A stretch of DNA of 60,145 nucleotides. It comes from Mesorhizobium sp. Its GTDB lineage: Bacteria > Pseudomonadota > Alphaproteobacteria > Rhizobiales > Rhizobiaceae. Under the pieces are notes generated by a model. It ran no database searches. It was not told the DNA's origin and saw nothing but the letters and a program-made list of their open reading frames with translations. Both the position numbers and the translations under genes were made by a program. The stretch is taken from the NCBI GenBank assembly GCA_004020545.1, contig SAQE01000037.1:1-60145 (forward strand), read 5' to 3'. This document shows, in pieces, positions 50,865 to 60,051 of this stretch. Every line of letters begins with the position of its first letter. Position 1 is the first letter of the stretch.

Positions 50865-51227
50865 TCAGCGCGGTCGTGCGTCGACGCGCTGGTACATGTC
50901 GGTCGCAGTCGAGACCGTCACCTCCTCGCCGGACCTCGAGAACGCGTAGAGCGTGTCCTGGCTGCCGGGCATGGAGAAGGCCACGGTGTCGCGGTCGGCG
51001 AGGCCCATGACGACGCGCTGCGGATCGCCGCCGTCCTTCGGCGCGAAGGTGGCGGTGACCTCCAGGAGGTCGCCGGCGACTGGGACGTAATAGACCACCA
51101 TGTCGAGGCGTCCCTTGTGCAGGCTGCCGGCTTCGATGGGGTGTCCGATGTTGGTTTCCTCGGCAAGGACCGGCGTCGCCGTGAACAGCGTGGCCAGGAG
51201 CGATGCGCCCAGGGTTCTGCGGATCAT
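50865..51227 (-). CDS. Periplasmic hypothetical protein, 120 aa
   Basis: AGGAG lies eight bases before the ATG. Residues 1-22 are a signal peptide ending PVLAEE. The mature part is a beta-rich domain (DMVVYYVPVAGDLLEVTATF, RVVMGLADRDTVAFSMPG). It precedes the RND remnants on the same strand and shares operator-like sites with them and with the divergent TetR gene, so it probably belongs to the same regulon. The frame is intact while the pump genes are not. Confidence 0.75.
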   Translation of the reverse strand: MIRRTLGASLLATLFTATPVLAEETNIGHPIEAGSLHKGRLDMVVYYVPVAGDLLEVTATFAPKDGGDPQRVVMGLADRDTVAFSMPGSQDTLYAFSRSGEEVTVSTATDMYQRVDARPR

Positions 51228-51245
51228 CTTCGTGTCTCCTCTTTG

Positions 51246-51267
51246 ATAGATTTTGATCGAACTCTAT
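51246..51267. promoter_or_regulatory. TetR operator-like site B
   Basis: ATAGATTTTG-ATCGAACTCTAT matches site A at 17 of 22 positions, including both ends and the central TCG. It lies 19 bases before the start of the periplasmic protein gene. Confidence 0.65.
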
Positions 51268-51371
51268 ACCATATAGATGTCGGATGAAATCTAAAAAAGA
51301 GAGAGGCATCGGTCCGCGGCGAGCCGCCGCACCGATCACGTGGCGAGCCGCCTATTTCGCATCTCCTCTTG

Positions 51372-51393
51372 ATAGATTGCGTTCGGTCTCTAA
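51372..51393. promoter_or_regulatory. TetR operator-like site C
   Basis: ATAGATTGCG-TTCGGTCTCTAA matches site A at all but two positions. It lies 42 bases before the tetR start. A further inverted half, ACGCAATCTA, lies at 51412-51421, so this region may hold two bound dimers. Confidence 0.65.
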
Positions 51394-51434
51394 TTGAGAT
51401 ATAGATTTAGTACGCAATCTAAATATGGAGATCG

Positions 51435-52043
51435 ATGATGCGCGTGAGCCGCATTCAGGCTGAGCAGAACCGGCAAACCGTGATCGATGTGGCCAGCCGG
51501 CTTTTTCGAGAGCACGGTTTCGACGGTATCGGCCTCAAGGATCTGATGAAGGGCGCCGGGCTGACCCAGGGCGCCTTCTACAAGCAGTTCGCGTCGAAGG
51601 AGGACTTGGAGGCGCTGGCATCCAGGCGGGCACTGGAGCACGCATCCCGTCGATGGTCGGACGCGGCCGCGAAAAATCCCAAGGACCCGCTTGGTGCAGT
51701 GATAGCGTTCTACCTCAGCGCCGGACATCGCGAAGAGAGGATGGACGGCTGCCCGGTGGTGGCGCTCGGCTCGGATGCCGCCAGGCAGGGCAGCGATGTC
51801 AAAGCGTCATTCGAAGCCGGGATCAGGCAGTATCTCGAGCTGCTCGGTGGTTGGCTTGGCGATGCGCATGGCGAGGATTCCCGCGACAAGGCCATGGCCG
51901 TTCTCTCCACCATGGTTGGTGCGGTCGTCCTCTCACGGGCCGTCAACGACGAGCGGCTGTCAAAGCAGTTCCTGCAAGCGGCCGCCGAGAGCGTTCGGAC
52001 GGCGTCGCGCACCATGGATGTCCAGCCAGGACCGCACCAATGA
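51435..52043 (+). CDS. TetR-family repressor
   Basis: A 202-residue product. The helix-turn-helix spans about 10-57 (VIDVASRLFREHGFDGIGLK, DLMKGAGLTQGAFYKQFASK). The helical ligand domain follows, with the HREERMDGCPVVALGSD segment typical of the NemR/AcrR-like group. GGAG precedes the ATG. It is divergent from the periplasmic protein and RND remnants and overlaps the thioesterase gene by four bases. Matching sites in both promoters argue for autoregulation and repression of the leftward genes. Confidence 0.88.
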   Translation: MMRVSRIQAEQNRQTVIDVASRLFREHGFDGIGLKDLMKGAGLTQGAFYKQFASKEDLEALASRRALEHASRRWSDAAAKNPKDPLGAVIAFYLSAGHREERMDGCPVVALGSDAARQGSDVKASFEAGIRQYLELLGGWLGDAHGEDSRDKAMAVLSTMVGAVVLSRAVNDERLSKQFLQAAAESVRTASRTMDVQPGPHQ

Positions 52044-52531
52044 CGCAGGCTTCTGTGACGGGCGCGCGCAGCGCAGCCGTTTCAATCGCCGAGTCGGCCG
52101 GCTGGTCCGGACTTGAGCTCGTTGCGGGATTGGCGGACGGAAGCGTCCGCCGGCCCCCGATGGCCGAGACACTGCCTTTCACCTTGCTTGCGCCTGAGGA
52201 GGGCAAGGTCGAGCTTCTCGCCACGCCTGAGCCGCGCTTTTGCAACCTGACAAATACCGTCCACGGCGGCTGGATCATGACGATGCTCGACACCGTCATG
52301 GCGCTTGCCGCCCAGACGACGCTTTCGCCGGGCGAAACCTGTCCCTCACATGAAACCACGGCCAAGTTCGTGCGCCCGATCTTCGCCGATTCCGGCGAAA
52401 TGCATGTCATCGGCCATGTCGTTTCGCGCAGCCGGACCGTCATCACATTGGAAGGCAGGATCGAGGACTCGCACGGCAAGCTCCACGCCCATGGAACGTC
52501 CACATGCCTGATCGTGCGTAAGCAGCCGTAG
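52040..52531 (+). CDS. PaaI-type hotdog thioesterase
   Basis: A 163-residue product. The hotdog helix and active-site region read NTVHGGWIMTMLDTVMALAA, followed by ETTAKFVRPIFADSGEMHVI and a closing strand HAHGTSTCLIV. Such enzymes cleave acyl-CoA or aryl-CoA thioesters. The ATG overlaps the stop of tetR (ATGA), so the two are translated together. The FabF-like synthase gene follows, hinting at an acyl-chain role. Confidence 0.83.
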   Translation: MTQASVTGARSAAVSIAESAGWSGLELVAGLADGSVRRPPMAETLPFTLLAPEEGKVELLATPEPRFCNLTNTVHGGWIMTMLDTVMALAAQTTLSPGETCPSHETTAKFVRPIFADSGEMHVIGHVVSRSRTVITLEGRIEDSHGKLHAHGTSTCLIVRKQP

Positions 52532-52638
52532 GGCCTGCCCTTTCAGCGCGAACGGGCAATCGGGGATCCAATGTGCCAGGACCATACCAGCGCGCGGGGC
52601 AGAGCCTCGCGACGCAAGCAATTCGATAGGAGAGTAAA

Positions 52639-53931
52639 ATGCGACGGATAGTCGTTACAGGCATGGGCGCGGTCACGCCCCTGGCCGCGGATGTCGAGAC
52701 TTCGTGGTCGCGCCTCCTGGCCGGCCGCTCGGGCATCCGCAGGCTTGCGGACGACGTGGTGGGAGATTTGCCCGCCAAGATCGGCGGCGTGGTTCCCTCC
52801 CTGGAGGAAGACCCCGAAGCCGGCTTCGATCCGAATGCGTTCCTGGCTCCGAAGGATCAGCGCAAGGCGGACCGCTTCATTCTCTTCGCGCTGGCGGCGG
52901 CGGAAGAGGCGCTTGCTCGGTCGAGATGGAAACCGGTCTCGGAAAAGGATCGGGTTCGCACCGCGACGATCATTGCTTCAGGCGTCGGCGGGTTCCCTGC
53001 GATAACCGAGGCGGTGCGGACAGTCGATCAGCGCGGCGTTCGGCGTCTTTCGCCGTTCACGGTGCCGTCCTTCCTGGTGAACCTCGCTGCTGGCCACATC
53101 TCGATCCGCTATGGCTTCAAAGGCCACATCGGCGCACCGGTGACGGCGTGCGCCGCCGGCATCCAGGCGATCGGCGATGCGGCTCGTATCATTCGCGCCA
53201 ATGAAGCCGACATCGCTGTGTGCGGCGGCACCGAAGCATGCATGAACGTCGTCAGTCTTGGCGGCTTTGCAGCGGCACGCTCGCTTTCGACCTCCTTCAA
53301 TCACCGTCCCGATCAGGCCTCTCGTCCGTTCGACGCATCGCGGGACGGCTTCGTCATGGGCGAAGGCGCCGGCATCCTGGTCGTCGAGGAATTGAACCAT
53401 GCGCTGGCGCGCGGCGCGAAACCGCTCGCCGAGGTCGTCGGCTACGGCACCACGGCGGATGCGCATCACGTCACTTCCGGTCCCGAGGACGGCGATGGCG
53501 CGCGTCGCGCCATGGAGATCGCGATTGCCCAGGCCGGCATTTCACCGCGCGAGATCCGCCACCTCAACGCGCACGCGACCTCCACGCCGGTGGGAGACCT
53601 GGGCGAAATCGAGGCGATCAAAAGTGTCTTCGGCGCGGATTTCTCGATCGCCGTCAGCGGAACGAAGTCGGCGACCGGACACCTGCTCGGCGCCGCCGGC
53701 GGGCTTGGCGCGATCTTCACGATCCTGGCGCTCAGGGATCAGGTGGCGCCGCCGACCCTCAATCTGAGCGCCCCCGATCCGGCAGGTGACGGGATAGACT
53801 TCGTCGCCAACCGGGCTCGGCCGATGGAGATGGATTACGCGATCTCCAACGGTTTCGGCTTCGGAGGCGTCAACGCCAGCGCACTGTTTCGGCGCTGGGA
53901 CGGCGTGAACGATCGAGCCGCTCCCGGCTGA
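52639..53931 (+). CDS. Beta-ketoacyl-ACP synthase II-like (FabF family)
   Basis: A 430-residue condensing enzyme. The catalytic triad is intact: Cys171 in VTACAAG, His312 in NAHATSTPVGD and His348 in KSATGHLLGAAG, with Lys343. It elongates acyl chains on acyl carrier protein. It is an extra copy outside the fab clusters, so it may serve a special lipid or act with the thioesterase upstream. AGGAG precedes the ATG. Confidence 0.88.
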   Translation: MRRIVVTGMGAVTPLAADVETSWSRLLAGRSGIRRLADDVVGDLPAKIGGVVPSLEEDPEAGFDPNAFLAPKDQRKADRFILFALAAAEEALARSRWKPVSEKDRVRTATIIASGVGGFPAITEAVRTVDQRGVRRLSPFTVPSFLVNLAAGHISIRYGFKGHIGAPVTACAAGIQAIGDAARIIRANEADIAVCGGTEACMNVVSLGGFAAARSLSTSFNHRPDQASRPFDASRDGFVMGEGAGILVVEELNHALARGAKPLAEVVGYGTTADAHHVTSGPEDGDGARRAMEIAIAQAGISPREIRHLNAHATSTPVGDLGEIEAIKSVFGADFSIAVSGTKSATGHLLGAAGGLGAIFTILALRDQVAPPTLNLSAPDPAGDGIDFVANRARPMEMDYAISNGFGFGGVNASALFRRWDGVNDRAAPG

Positions 53932-53992
53932 CGCTTTTCGCTTCGGCATTCCTGTTTCCCAACTCCAATTCAACCCATAGAAAGTGATCTCC

Positions 53993-54808
53993 ATGAACAA
54001 GACCAGTCCTGGCGTCGCCATCGTCACAGGGGCATCCTCCGGTATCGGGCATGTGACGGCCAAGGCCCTGCAGAACGCAGGCTTTCGCGTGTTCGGAACC
54101 AGCCGTCGCGCAGTCTCCAAGAAATCCGACGGCATCACCATGCTGACCTGCGACGTGACCGACGACGCGTCCGTGGCGAAGCTGGTCGACGAGGTGCTGG
54201 CCGAGGCCGGGCGCATCGACTTGCTCGTCAACAATGCTGGCATGGGCCTGCTTGGCGGCGCCGAGGAATCCTCGACCGCGCAGGCTCGGGCTTTGTTCGA
54301 CGTGAACGTCTTCGGCGTCATCCGAATGACCAACGCGGTGCTGCCGACAATGCGACGGCAAGGAAAGGGCAGGATCGTGAACTTGAGCTCGGTGCAGGGG
54401 TTCATCCCGGCTCCCTATTTCGCACTCTATTCGTCGACCAAACATGCCGTTGAAGGCTATTCAGAATCGCTCGACCACGAACTGCGGCCGTTCGGAATTC
54501 GCGTCGCTTTAGTCGAGCCGGCCTACACCCGCACCTCCTTCGAAGACAATCTCGCCCGGCCGGACCAGTTGCTTGAGATCTATGACGCCGCGCGCGCCGG
54601 CATGACCATAGCCGTGCGTAAGGCGATGGAAAAAGGCGATACGCCCGAAGTGGTCGCCAATACCGTTTTGGCGGCCGCGACCGATCCCACTCCGAAGCGG
54701 CGCTATGCGGCGGGAAAGATGGCGCGCCAGGTCAGTGTCCTGCGCCGTTTCGTCCCCGCATCCGCATTCGACAAGAGCTTGCGAAAGCAGCTCGGCCTGC
54801 CGGTCTGA
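53993..54808 (+). CDS. Classical SDR oxidoreductase
   Basis: A 271-residue product. TGASSGIGHVTA is near the N-terminus, NNAGMG at about 80, catalytic SSVQG and YSSTK are intact, and a C-terminal extension of about 70 residues (KRRYAAGKMARQVSVLRRFV) is typical of the group often labelled 3-oxoacyl or retinol-type short-chain dehydrogenases. The start MNKTSPG is chosen; a GTG three codons earlier is possible. It follows FabF by 61 bases. Confidence 0.83.
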   Translation: MNKTSPGVAIVTGASSGIGHVTAKALQNAGFRVFGTSRRAVSKKSDGITMLTCDVTDDASVAKLVDEVLAEAGRIDLLVNNAGMGLLGGAEESSTAQARALFDVNVFGVIRMTNAVLPTMRRQGKGRIVNLSSVQGFIPAPYFALYSSTKHAVEGYSESLDHELRPFGIRVALVEPAYTRTSFEDNLARPDQLLEIYDAARAGMTIAVRKAMEKGDTPEVVANTVLAAATDPTPKRRYAAGKMARQVSVLRRFVPASAFDKSLRKQLGLPV

Positions 54809-55029
54809 CATCCAAGCCGCCGGCAGCTTTCGCCGGCGATGGCGATGATCGTCGAGGCGCTGCGGCACAGGGGCCGAGGCTTGCCGCGGTTGGAGCGACG
54901 GCCGTTGAGCTGATGCAGACGCTCGCCCTTGGGGCGCGGCGCGACGAATTCAGGCGAGGCTCCTTAAGCCCTTGTTTGACGCATGTCGTTCACCCAAAAC
55001 CACCGCGCACCTTTTGGCGACGTTCACGC

Positions 55030-57024
55030 TCACGCAGCGCTGCCGGTTCGGCGCAATGGGCGCCCCGCGGAATCAAAGGCGGCTTTGGCTTCGGCCGAGT
55101 TGTCGAAATGCCTTGGTTCGAAGGCAAGCGCATCGGGCATCGGAAGCGCCGCCGAGAAGAGAAAGCCCTGCGCAATCATGCAATCGAGCGACCGCAGGAT
55201 CAGGCGATCGGCGTCGGTTTCCACTCCCTCCGCCATCACCTCTATGCCCAGCGTTCGCCCGAGATCGATGACGGCCTTGACGAGAGCCTGATCCTCCACG
55301 GACCTGGCGAGATCGCGAACGAAGTTTTTGTCGATCTTGATCTTGCGGATTCGGCTGTCTTTCAGCGAAACCAGGGTCGAGAAGCCGGTGCCGAAATCGT
55401 CCAGCACGATCGATATGCCCGCATCCGCCAGGCGCTCCAACTTTTCGTCGACCCTGTCGCGATCCACGGGCGCTTCTTCCGTGATCTCTATCTCGAGCAT
55501 GGCCGCGGGGACATTCTTCGTCTTCAGGCTGTCCAATATCATGTCATCGACATTGCCTGCCTCGAGCTCGCGCGGCGACAGATTCATCGCGACCCGAAGA
55601 TCCTGACGCCCATTTCTCACCAGCTCCTCGACCATGGAGCAGCAATTGAGGAATACCGTCTCCGTCAGCAGGGAAAGCAGACCGGTTTCACGCGCCGCGG
55701 TGACGATCTCGGGCGGGGGAATGACCCCATGGACCGGGTGCTGCCACCGCAGCAGCGCTTCGAAGCCGACCACCGCATGGGTATCCAGCCGCACGATGGG
55801 CTGGAACCATGAGCAAAGAGCGCCTGCTTCGATCGCCCCGCGCAGATCGCGCTCGATGCAGTGCTTGCGTTCGAGCCCGTGGTCGAGTTCGGCATCGAAG
55901 AGCCAGTATTCGTTCCTGCCGCTGCGCTTGGCCGCGTAAAGCGCGAAATCCGCCCGCAGCAGCATCTCCGTCAATCGCGGTTTGTCCGACACATAGATAC
56001 CGATCGAGGCGCCGACGCGCACCGAATTCAACGCCGGGTCCGGATTGGCGATGGCCGCGATGATCGAGGATGCAAGCTCGTCGGTCGAATGCGGAGAGCG
56101 GTCGGCGGGAAAAAGCAGCACGAACTCGTCTCCGCCGATGCGCGCGATCGTTGCCCCTGTCGGCGCGTGGTTCTCTATCCTGCGCGCGACCCTGACCAGC
56201 AGGTCGTCCCCGATATTGTGACCATAGGTGTCGTTGACGGATTTGAAGCCGTCCAGGTCGATCAGCATGGCCACGAACGGACCGTCGGAAAGCCCGAGCT
56301 GGCCGATAGCCTGCTCAAGCCCGTACCTGTTGAGCAGATTCGTCAGCGGATCCCGCCTGGAGTTCCGTTCCATCCGGGCGGCGAACTCCCTCGCCTCGTA
56401 TTTGAGGCGGCTCGTCTCCCGGAAGCGCGCCTGTCCGAGAAGCGAGCCTCTGATCATTCCCGCGAGAAAGAGCAGGACCGTGAAGGCGAGGACGTAGTTT
56501 TCGATATCGCCCTTCGCCAGTACGCATCCGGCGGTGACCAGAAGCGGCAGCGTCATGAAGTTGATCGAAGCCGGCGCGTATGATGCTCCGTAGGTGACTG
56601 AACCGGCCGACAGACCCGCAAGAACGACCAAATAGAGCGGCGCCTGGGGAGTGGTGTACCCGTCCGTCAACACGGCCAGGAAAGACCATGCGATACCCGA
56701 TGCCAGAGCCAACATCCCGTAAAGAGAAAGTCGGGCACCGACCGGCTTCAACCCGCCATCGAGGACATCCGATTGGGCAAGCGCAAGTCCTATGCGAGCG
56801 CCGTTTATCAGGCTGACCGCTGCAAACCACAGCACCGCCGCAAGGCCGCCCCCTGAAAGCATCTGCACCGCCAGGACCAGGGCCGAGAGGACCGTGCCGA
56901 CGGGCATCGAAACGAAGAGCCCCACCCTGAGATCGGCGAGCTGATCCCGCAGGATTCCCGCTTCCACGGATTCGCTTTGCCCCTGGGGCATGGAATCTGG
57001 ACCAGCCTGCTTGGAATATTTCAT
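55030..57024 (-). CDS. Membrane-bound GGDEF-EAL protein
   Basis: A 664-residue product. Six or seven helices span residues 35-195. A short linker leads to the GGDEF domain (about 220-380) with an intact GGDEF at 297-301; no RxxD inhibition site is seen before it. The EAL domain (about 392-645) has the intact E-A-L at 422-424 (GFEALLRW), DDFGTG at about 545 and MAEGVET at about 605. Both diguanylate cyclase and c-di-GMP phosphodiesterase activity are therefore possible. It stands alone. Confidence 0.9.
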   Translation of the reverse strand: MKYSKQAGPDSMPQGQSESVEAGILRDQLADLRVGLFVSMPVGTVLSALVLAVQMLSGGGLAAVLWFAAVSLINGARIGLALAQSDVLDGGLKPVGARLSLYGMLALASGIAWSFLAVLTDGYTTPQAPLYLVVLAGLSAGSVTYGASYAPASINFMTLPLLVTAGCVLAKGDIENYVLAFTVLLFLAGMIRGSLLGQARFRETSRLKYEAREFAARMERNSRRDPLTNLLNRYGLEQAIGQLGLSDGPFVAMLIDLDGFKSVNDTYGHNIGDDLLVRVARRIENHAPTGATIARIGGDEFVLLFPADRSPHSTDELASSIIAAIANPDPALNSVRVGASIGIYVSDKPRLTEMLLRADFALYAAKRSGRNEYWLFDAELDHGLERKHCIERDLRGAIEAGALCSWFQPIVRLDTHAVVGFEALLRWQHPVHGVIPPPEIVTAARETGLLSLLTETVFLNCCSMVEELVRNGRQDLRVAMNLSPRELEAGNVDDMILDSLKTKNVPAAMLEIEITEEAPVDRDRVDEKLERLADAGISIVLDDFGTGFSTLVSLKDSRIRKIKIDKNFVRDLARSVEDQALVKAVIDLGRTLGIEVMAEGVETDADRLILRSLDCMIAQGFLFSAALPMPDALAFEPRHFDNSAEAKAAFDSAGRPLRRTGSAA

Positions 57025-57141
57025 GCCAAATGGCTAAGCGAGTGGAATGAAAATCACGTTAAGGATTTCAGCAGCTTACGGGGCACCAATGGAATAGCCG
57101 GATGCGATGTCCTGCCCGGCGCGCCTGCCCTGGTCGCGTCC

Positions 57142-57474
57142 TTACCGTGAGGGCAGCAGAGAGATCTTGACCCTTGGTGCGAAAAAACAGCGCAAATAGG
57201 GTTGATTGGTTATGACGTAGTTGTTCTCGCAGATATGGTATTGGTCGTCCGGTGATTCCTGTACGCGGTCTCGCGGGATGTTGAAATCATCGGGCAAATA
57301 AGTATAGCCACCGTCACCCTTGGAGCGCACCGAAGACCGAGGTATGGCGCGGCAGTCATAACCGCCGCAACACTTGAATTTCGTTACCGGGTCAACCTTG
57401 TTTTCGTACCAATCATGAGCATTGGCGCCTGTTGCGGCGGCAAGGCACATGGCTGTGAGGATGACCCTTCGCAT
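57142..57474 (-). CDS. Secreted cysteine-containing protein, 110 aa
   Basis: Residues 1-19 are a signal peptide ending ATGANAHD. The mature part has six cysteines if the signal-peptide one is left out: KCCGGYDC (about 35-41), HICENN (about 82) and LRCFF (about 96). These would form disulfides in the periplasm. Motif DWYENKVDPVTKFKCCGG is familiar from rhizobial hypothetical proteins. Function unknown. Confidence 0.7.
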   Translation of the reverse strand: MRRVILTAMCLAAATGANAHDWYENKVDPVTKFKCCGGYDCRAIPRSSVRSKGDGGYTYLPDDFNIPRDRVQESPDDQYHICENNYVITNQPYLRCFFAPRVKISLLPSR

Positions 57475-57792
57475 GGCATTCCTCGAATATGCGGAGGCGC
57501 TGCTCGTTCGAGCATCATGTATATTAGCGTATTGCTAAAAAAGCCATTAGTCCGTGAATGCCCAACAAGGCCGTCGCGGTCTGCATCGGCGGCGGGCGGG
57601 CGGCATCTGGGCCGATATGCAGGGCGCTGGCATCACAGGCTGAAGATCGGCGAAGCTCCGTAGACAGACGTCCGGCTACGCGTCGGCTGCATCTGCGGAA
57701 GGTAACCGGCGTAAAGGCTGGTTAGCTCCCGGCCAAAACAAAGGGCGCTTGGGTCGAAACCGGACTTCGAACCGGCCTCCTGCTTTGCCCGC
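57475..57792. other. Intergenic region
   Basis: About 318 bases between two leftward genes. The stretch at 57515-57550 is AT-rich and may hold the promoter of the secreted protein gene. No gene, repeat or terminator is clear. Confidence 0.45.
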
Positions 57793-58524
57793 TCAGACCA
57801 GCCTCTGCCCGCCGTCGACGTGGATCGTCTCCCCCGTCATGAACTCGCTCTGCATCAGATAGAGATAGGCCGGCGCGATGTCGGCGGGCGTCGCAACCCT
57901 TCCCGACGGCAGGCGGGCGGCCATCTGATCGAAGTAGCCGGTCTTGGCCTCGCCGACGATCTCGTCCCACATCTCGGTGTCGACCCAGCCGGGCGAGACG
58001 ATGTTGACGCGCGTCGGCGCAAGCTCCAGCGCCAGCGCGCGGGCGAAATAGGTGAAGGAGCCGGCGATCGCCGAGACGACCGAACCGCCGGGAACCGGCG
58101 GCCGGTCCTTGTTGATGCCGGAGGTGAAGGTCATGGAGCCGCCCTTCTTCAGCGTGCGAATAGCGTGCTTGGCCAGCATCACGGCGCCGACCAGCTTGCT
58201 GTCGACGAACTGGCGCACGAAATCCATGTCGGCCTCGCCGATCGGATAATTGGGCGGCGGCGTGCCGGCCGTCGTCACCAGATGATCGAAGGCGCCGGCC
58301 TCATCGAACAGGCGGGCGACGTCCGCCTCGTTCGCCATGTCGGCGGCAATGCTCCTCACGCGCCCTGCCCCGGCGAGTTTCGTTACGGCGGCCTTCAGCC
58401 TATCCGCCGAACGGCCGGCGATCACCACCTCAGCGCCACCTTCGAGCGCTGCCACTGCCACGCCGAAACCGATGCCGGAACTGCCTCCGACGACGATGAT
58501 TCTCTTGTCCCTGAGCGTGGCCAT
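57793..58524 (-). CDS. SDR-fold protein lacking the YxxxK motif
   Basis: A 243-residue product. The cofactor site is normal (VGGSSGIGFGVA) and TTAGTPPP stands for the NNAG region. After the catalytic-type Ser (FTSGINKDRPPV) the segment reads GGSVVSAIAGSFTYFARALA, with no Tyr-x-x-x-Lys. The C-terminus FMTGETIHVDGGQRLV is standard. This is a known sort of atypical SDR and not a decayed gene, as the rest is intact. It may bind NAD(P) as a sensor or use another acid/base. The VOC protein gene upstream on the same strand ends 34 bases away. Confidence 0.78.
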   Translation of the reverse strand: MATLRDKRIIVVGGSSGIGFGVAVAALEGGAEVVIAGRSADRLKAAVTKLAGAGRVRSIAADMANEADVARLFDEAGAFDHLVTTAGTPPPNYPIGEADMDFVRQFVDSKLVGAVMLAKHAIRTLKKGGSMTFTSGINKDRPPVPGGSVVSAIAGSFTYFARALALELAPTRVNIVSPGWVDTEMWDEIVGEAKTGYFDQMAARLPSGRVATPADIAPAYLYLMQSEFMTGETIHVDGGQRLV

Positions 58525-58558
58525 GGGGCCCTCCGTCTTCCAGCTATGGGGTTGAAAA

Positions 58559-59044
58559 TTATGCGCGGCCGGCGTGGGCCGCTTCGATATCGGCGAGGAT
58601 GATCTTGCTCATCTTGTACATCGCCTGCCGCGCCCGGTCGGCCTTCTCACGGTCCGGATCGTTCATCAGGCGCAGCGCCGGCTCCGGGATGACCTGCCAA
58701 TAGACGCCGAATTTGTCCTTGAGCCAGCCGCACGGTTTTTCCGAGCCGCCGCCTGCCGTCAGCGCATTCCAGTAATAGTCGGTCTCGGCCTGGTCGCTGG
58801 TCTCGACGTAGAGCGAGATCCTCTCATTGAAGGGCGGCACCCCGCCGGCGTTGAGCGCGGTGAAGCGCTGCCCTTCGAGCTCGAAGTCGAAGATCGCATG
58901 CGGGACCGTCCCGTTGGTGCTGCCGACGAAGTCAGTGAACTCGATCGCCTCCAGCGCCCGGCCGTTCCTGAACACCGACAGATAGAAGTCGCGCGCCTCC
59001 TCGGCATCGAGGTTGAACCAGAGGAAGGGATGAACGGTAGCCAT
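58559..59044 (-). CDS. VOC-family PhnB-like protein
   Basis: A 161-residue product. The start MATVHPFLWFN has GAGG upstream. It carries the paired beta-alpha-beta units of the vicinal oxygen chelate fold in the PhnB/3-dmu-9_3-mt form: FNLDAEEARDFYLSVF, then FTALNAGG, then SLYVETSDQAETDYYWNALT, then WLKDKFGVYWQVIP. The metal site is not obvious. Function unknown. It is divergent from the LysR regulator and followed by the atypical SDR, so all three may form one regulon. Confidence 0.83.
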   Translation of the reverse strand: MATVHPFLWFNLDAEEARDFYLSVFRNGRALEAIEFTDFVGSTNGTVPHAIFDFELEGQRFTALNAGGVPPFNERISLYVETSDQAETDYYWNALTAGGGSEKPCGWLKDKFGVYWQVIPEPALRLMNDPDREKADRARQAMYKMSKIILADIEAAHAGRA

Positions 59045-59163
59045 GTTTGCCTCGTGATTTTTGATCACAAATCCTGTGAGGATTTTTGGCTCGAAAAAGC
59101 TCGACAGACAAACCAAAATTTGGCAAGTATTTGTTACCGTAACTCACAAATGACTTTCTCGCC

Positions 59164-60051
59164 GTGACCCGCAAACTGCCGCCGCTGAACGCATTGCCGG
59201 CCTTCGAGGCCGCCGCCCGGCATCTGAACTTCTCCAGGGCGGCGGACGAGCTCAACCTCACGCATGGCGCCATCAGCCGGGCGGTAAAGCATCTCGAGGA
59301 CCAGCTCGGCGTGCAGCTCTTCGAGCGGGCGACGCGCTCGGTGCGGCTGACCGCCGTCGGCGAGCCCTATGCGCGGGCGGTGCGCGAGGTGCTCGACCAG
59401 CTCTCGGTCGCCACCCACACGGCGACCTCCCGCCTCTCTGGCTCGACCTTGAATGTCAGCACATCGGACGGCTTTGCCGGAAAATGGCTGGTACCCCGGC
59501 TCTACCGATTCCATCGGGCGCATGCCGACATCGACGTACGCGTCTCGACCACCGGCAAGCTCACCAATTTTCGCGGCGACGGCATCGATGTCGCCATCCG
59601 TTACGGCAGCGGCGAGTATCCGGGACTGACGTCGGAATTCCTCACCGGCGAGGAGGTTTTTCCCGTCTGCAGCCCGAGGCTCTTGGAGGGACCGCATCCG
59701 CTCAAGAAGCCTGAGGACCTCAAGCATCACACGCTGATCCGCGACGGCTATCGGATCGACTGGGCGGCTTGGCTTGCCAGCGCCGGCGTCGAGGGCGTCG
59801 ACCCGAACAGCGGGCTCACGTTCGATTCCGCCACCTTCGCGGTGGAATCGGCCGTGCAGGGCGAAGGCGTGGTGCTTGGCCGCACCATGCTGGTTTCGGC
59901 CGACCTCGCCACCGGCAGGCTGGTTCGGCCTTTCGACCACGCGCTGAAAGCCGTCTCCAGCTTCTACCTCGTCTACCCGCCGGAGGCGATCCGCCAACGC
60001 AAGGTGAAGGCCTTTCGCGACTGGCTGCTTTCGGAGATCGAGCCGGGCTGA
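59164..60051 (+). CDS. GcvA-like LysR-family regulator
   Basis: A 295-residue product from a GTG start. The N-terminus KLPPLNALPAFEAAARHLNF and the helix-turn-helix SRAADELNLTHGAISRAVKH are typical of the GcvA/AmpR group of LysR proteins. The effector domain (about 90-290) is complete. It is divergent from the VOC and SDR genes, the usual layout for a LysR target; the space is about 120 bases and AT-rich (59045-59163). Confidence 0.87.
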   Translation: MTRKLPPLNALPAFEAAARHLNFSRAADELNLTHGAISRAVKHLEDQLGVQLFERATRSVRLTAVGEPYARAVREVLDQLSVATHTATSRLSGSTLNVSTSDGFAGKWLVPRLYRFHRAHADIDVRVSTTGKLTNFRGDGIDVAIRYGSGEYPGLTSEFLTGEEVFPVCSPRLLEGPHPLKKPEDLKHHTLIRDGYRIDWAAWLASAGVEGVDPNSGLTFDSATFAVESAVQGEGVVLGRTMLVSADLATGRLVRPFDHALKAVSSFYLVYPPEAIRQRKVKAFRDWLLSEIEPG

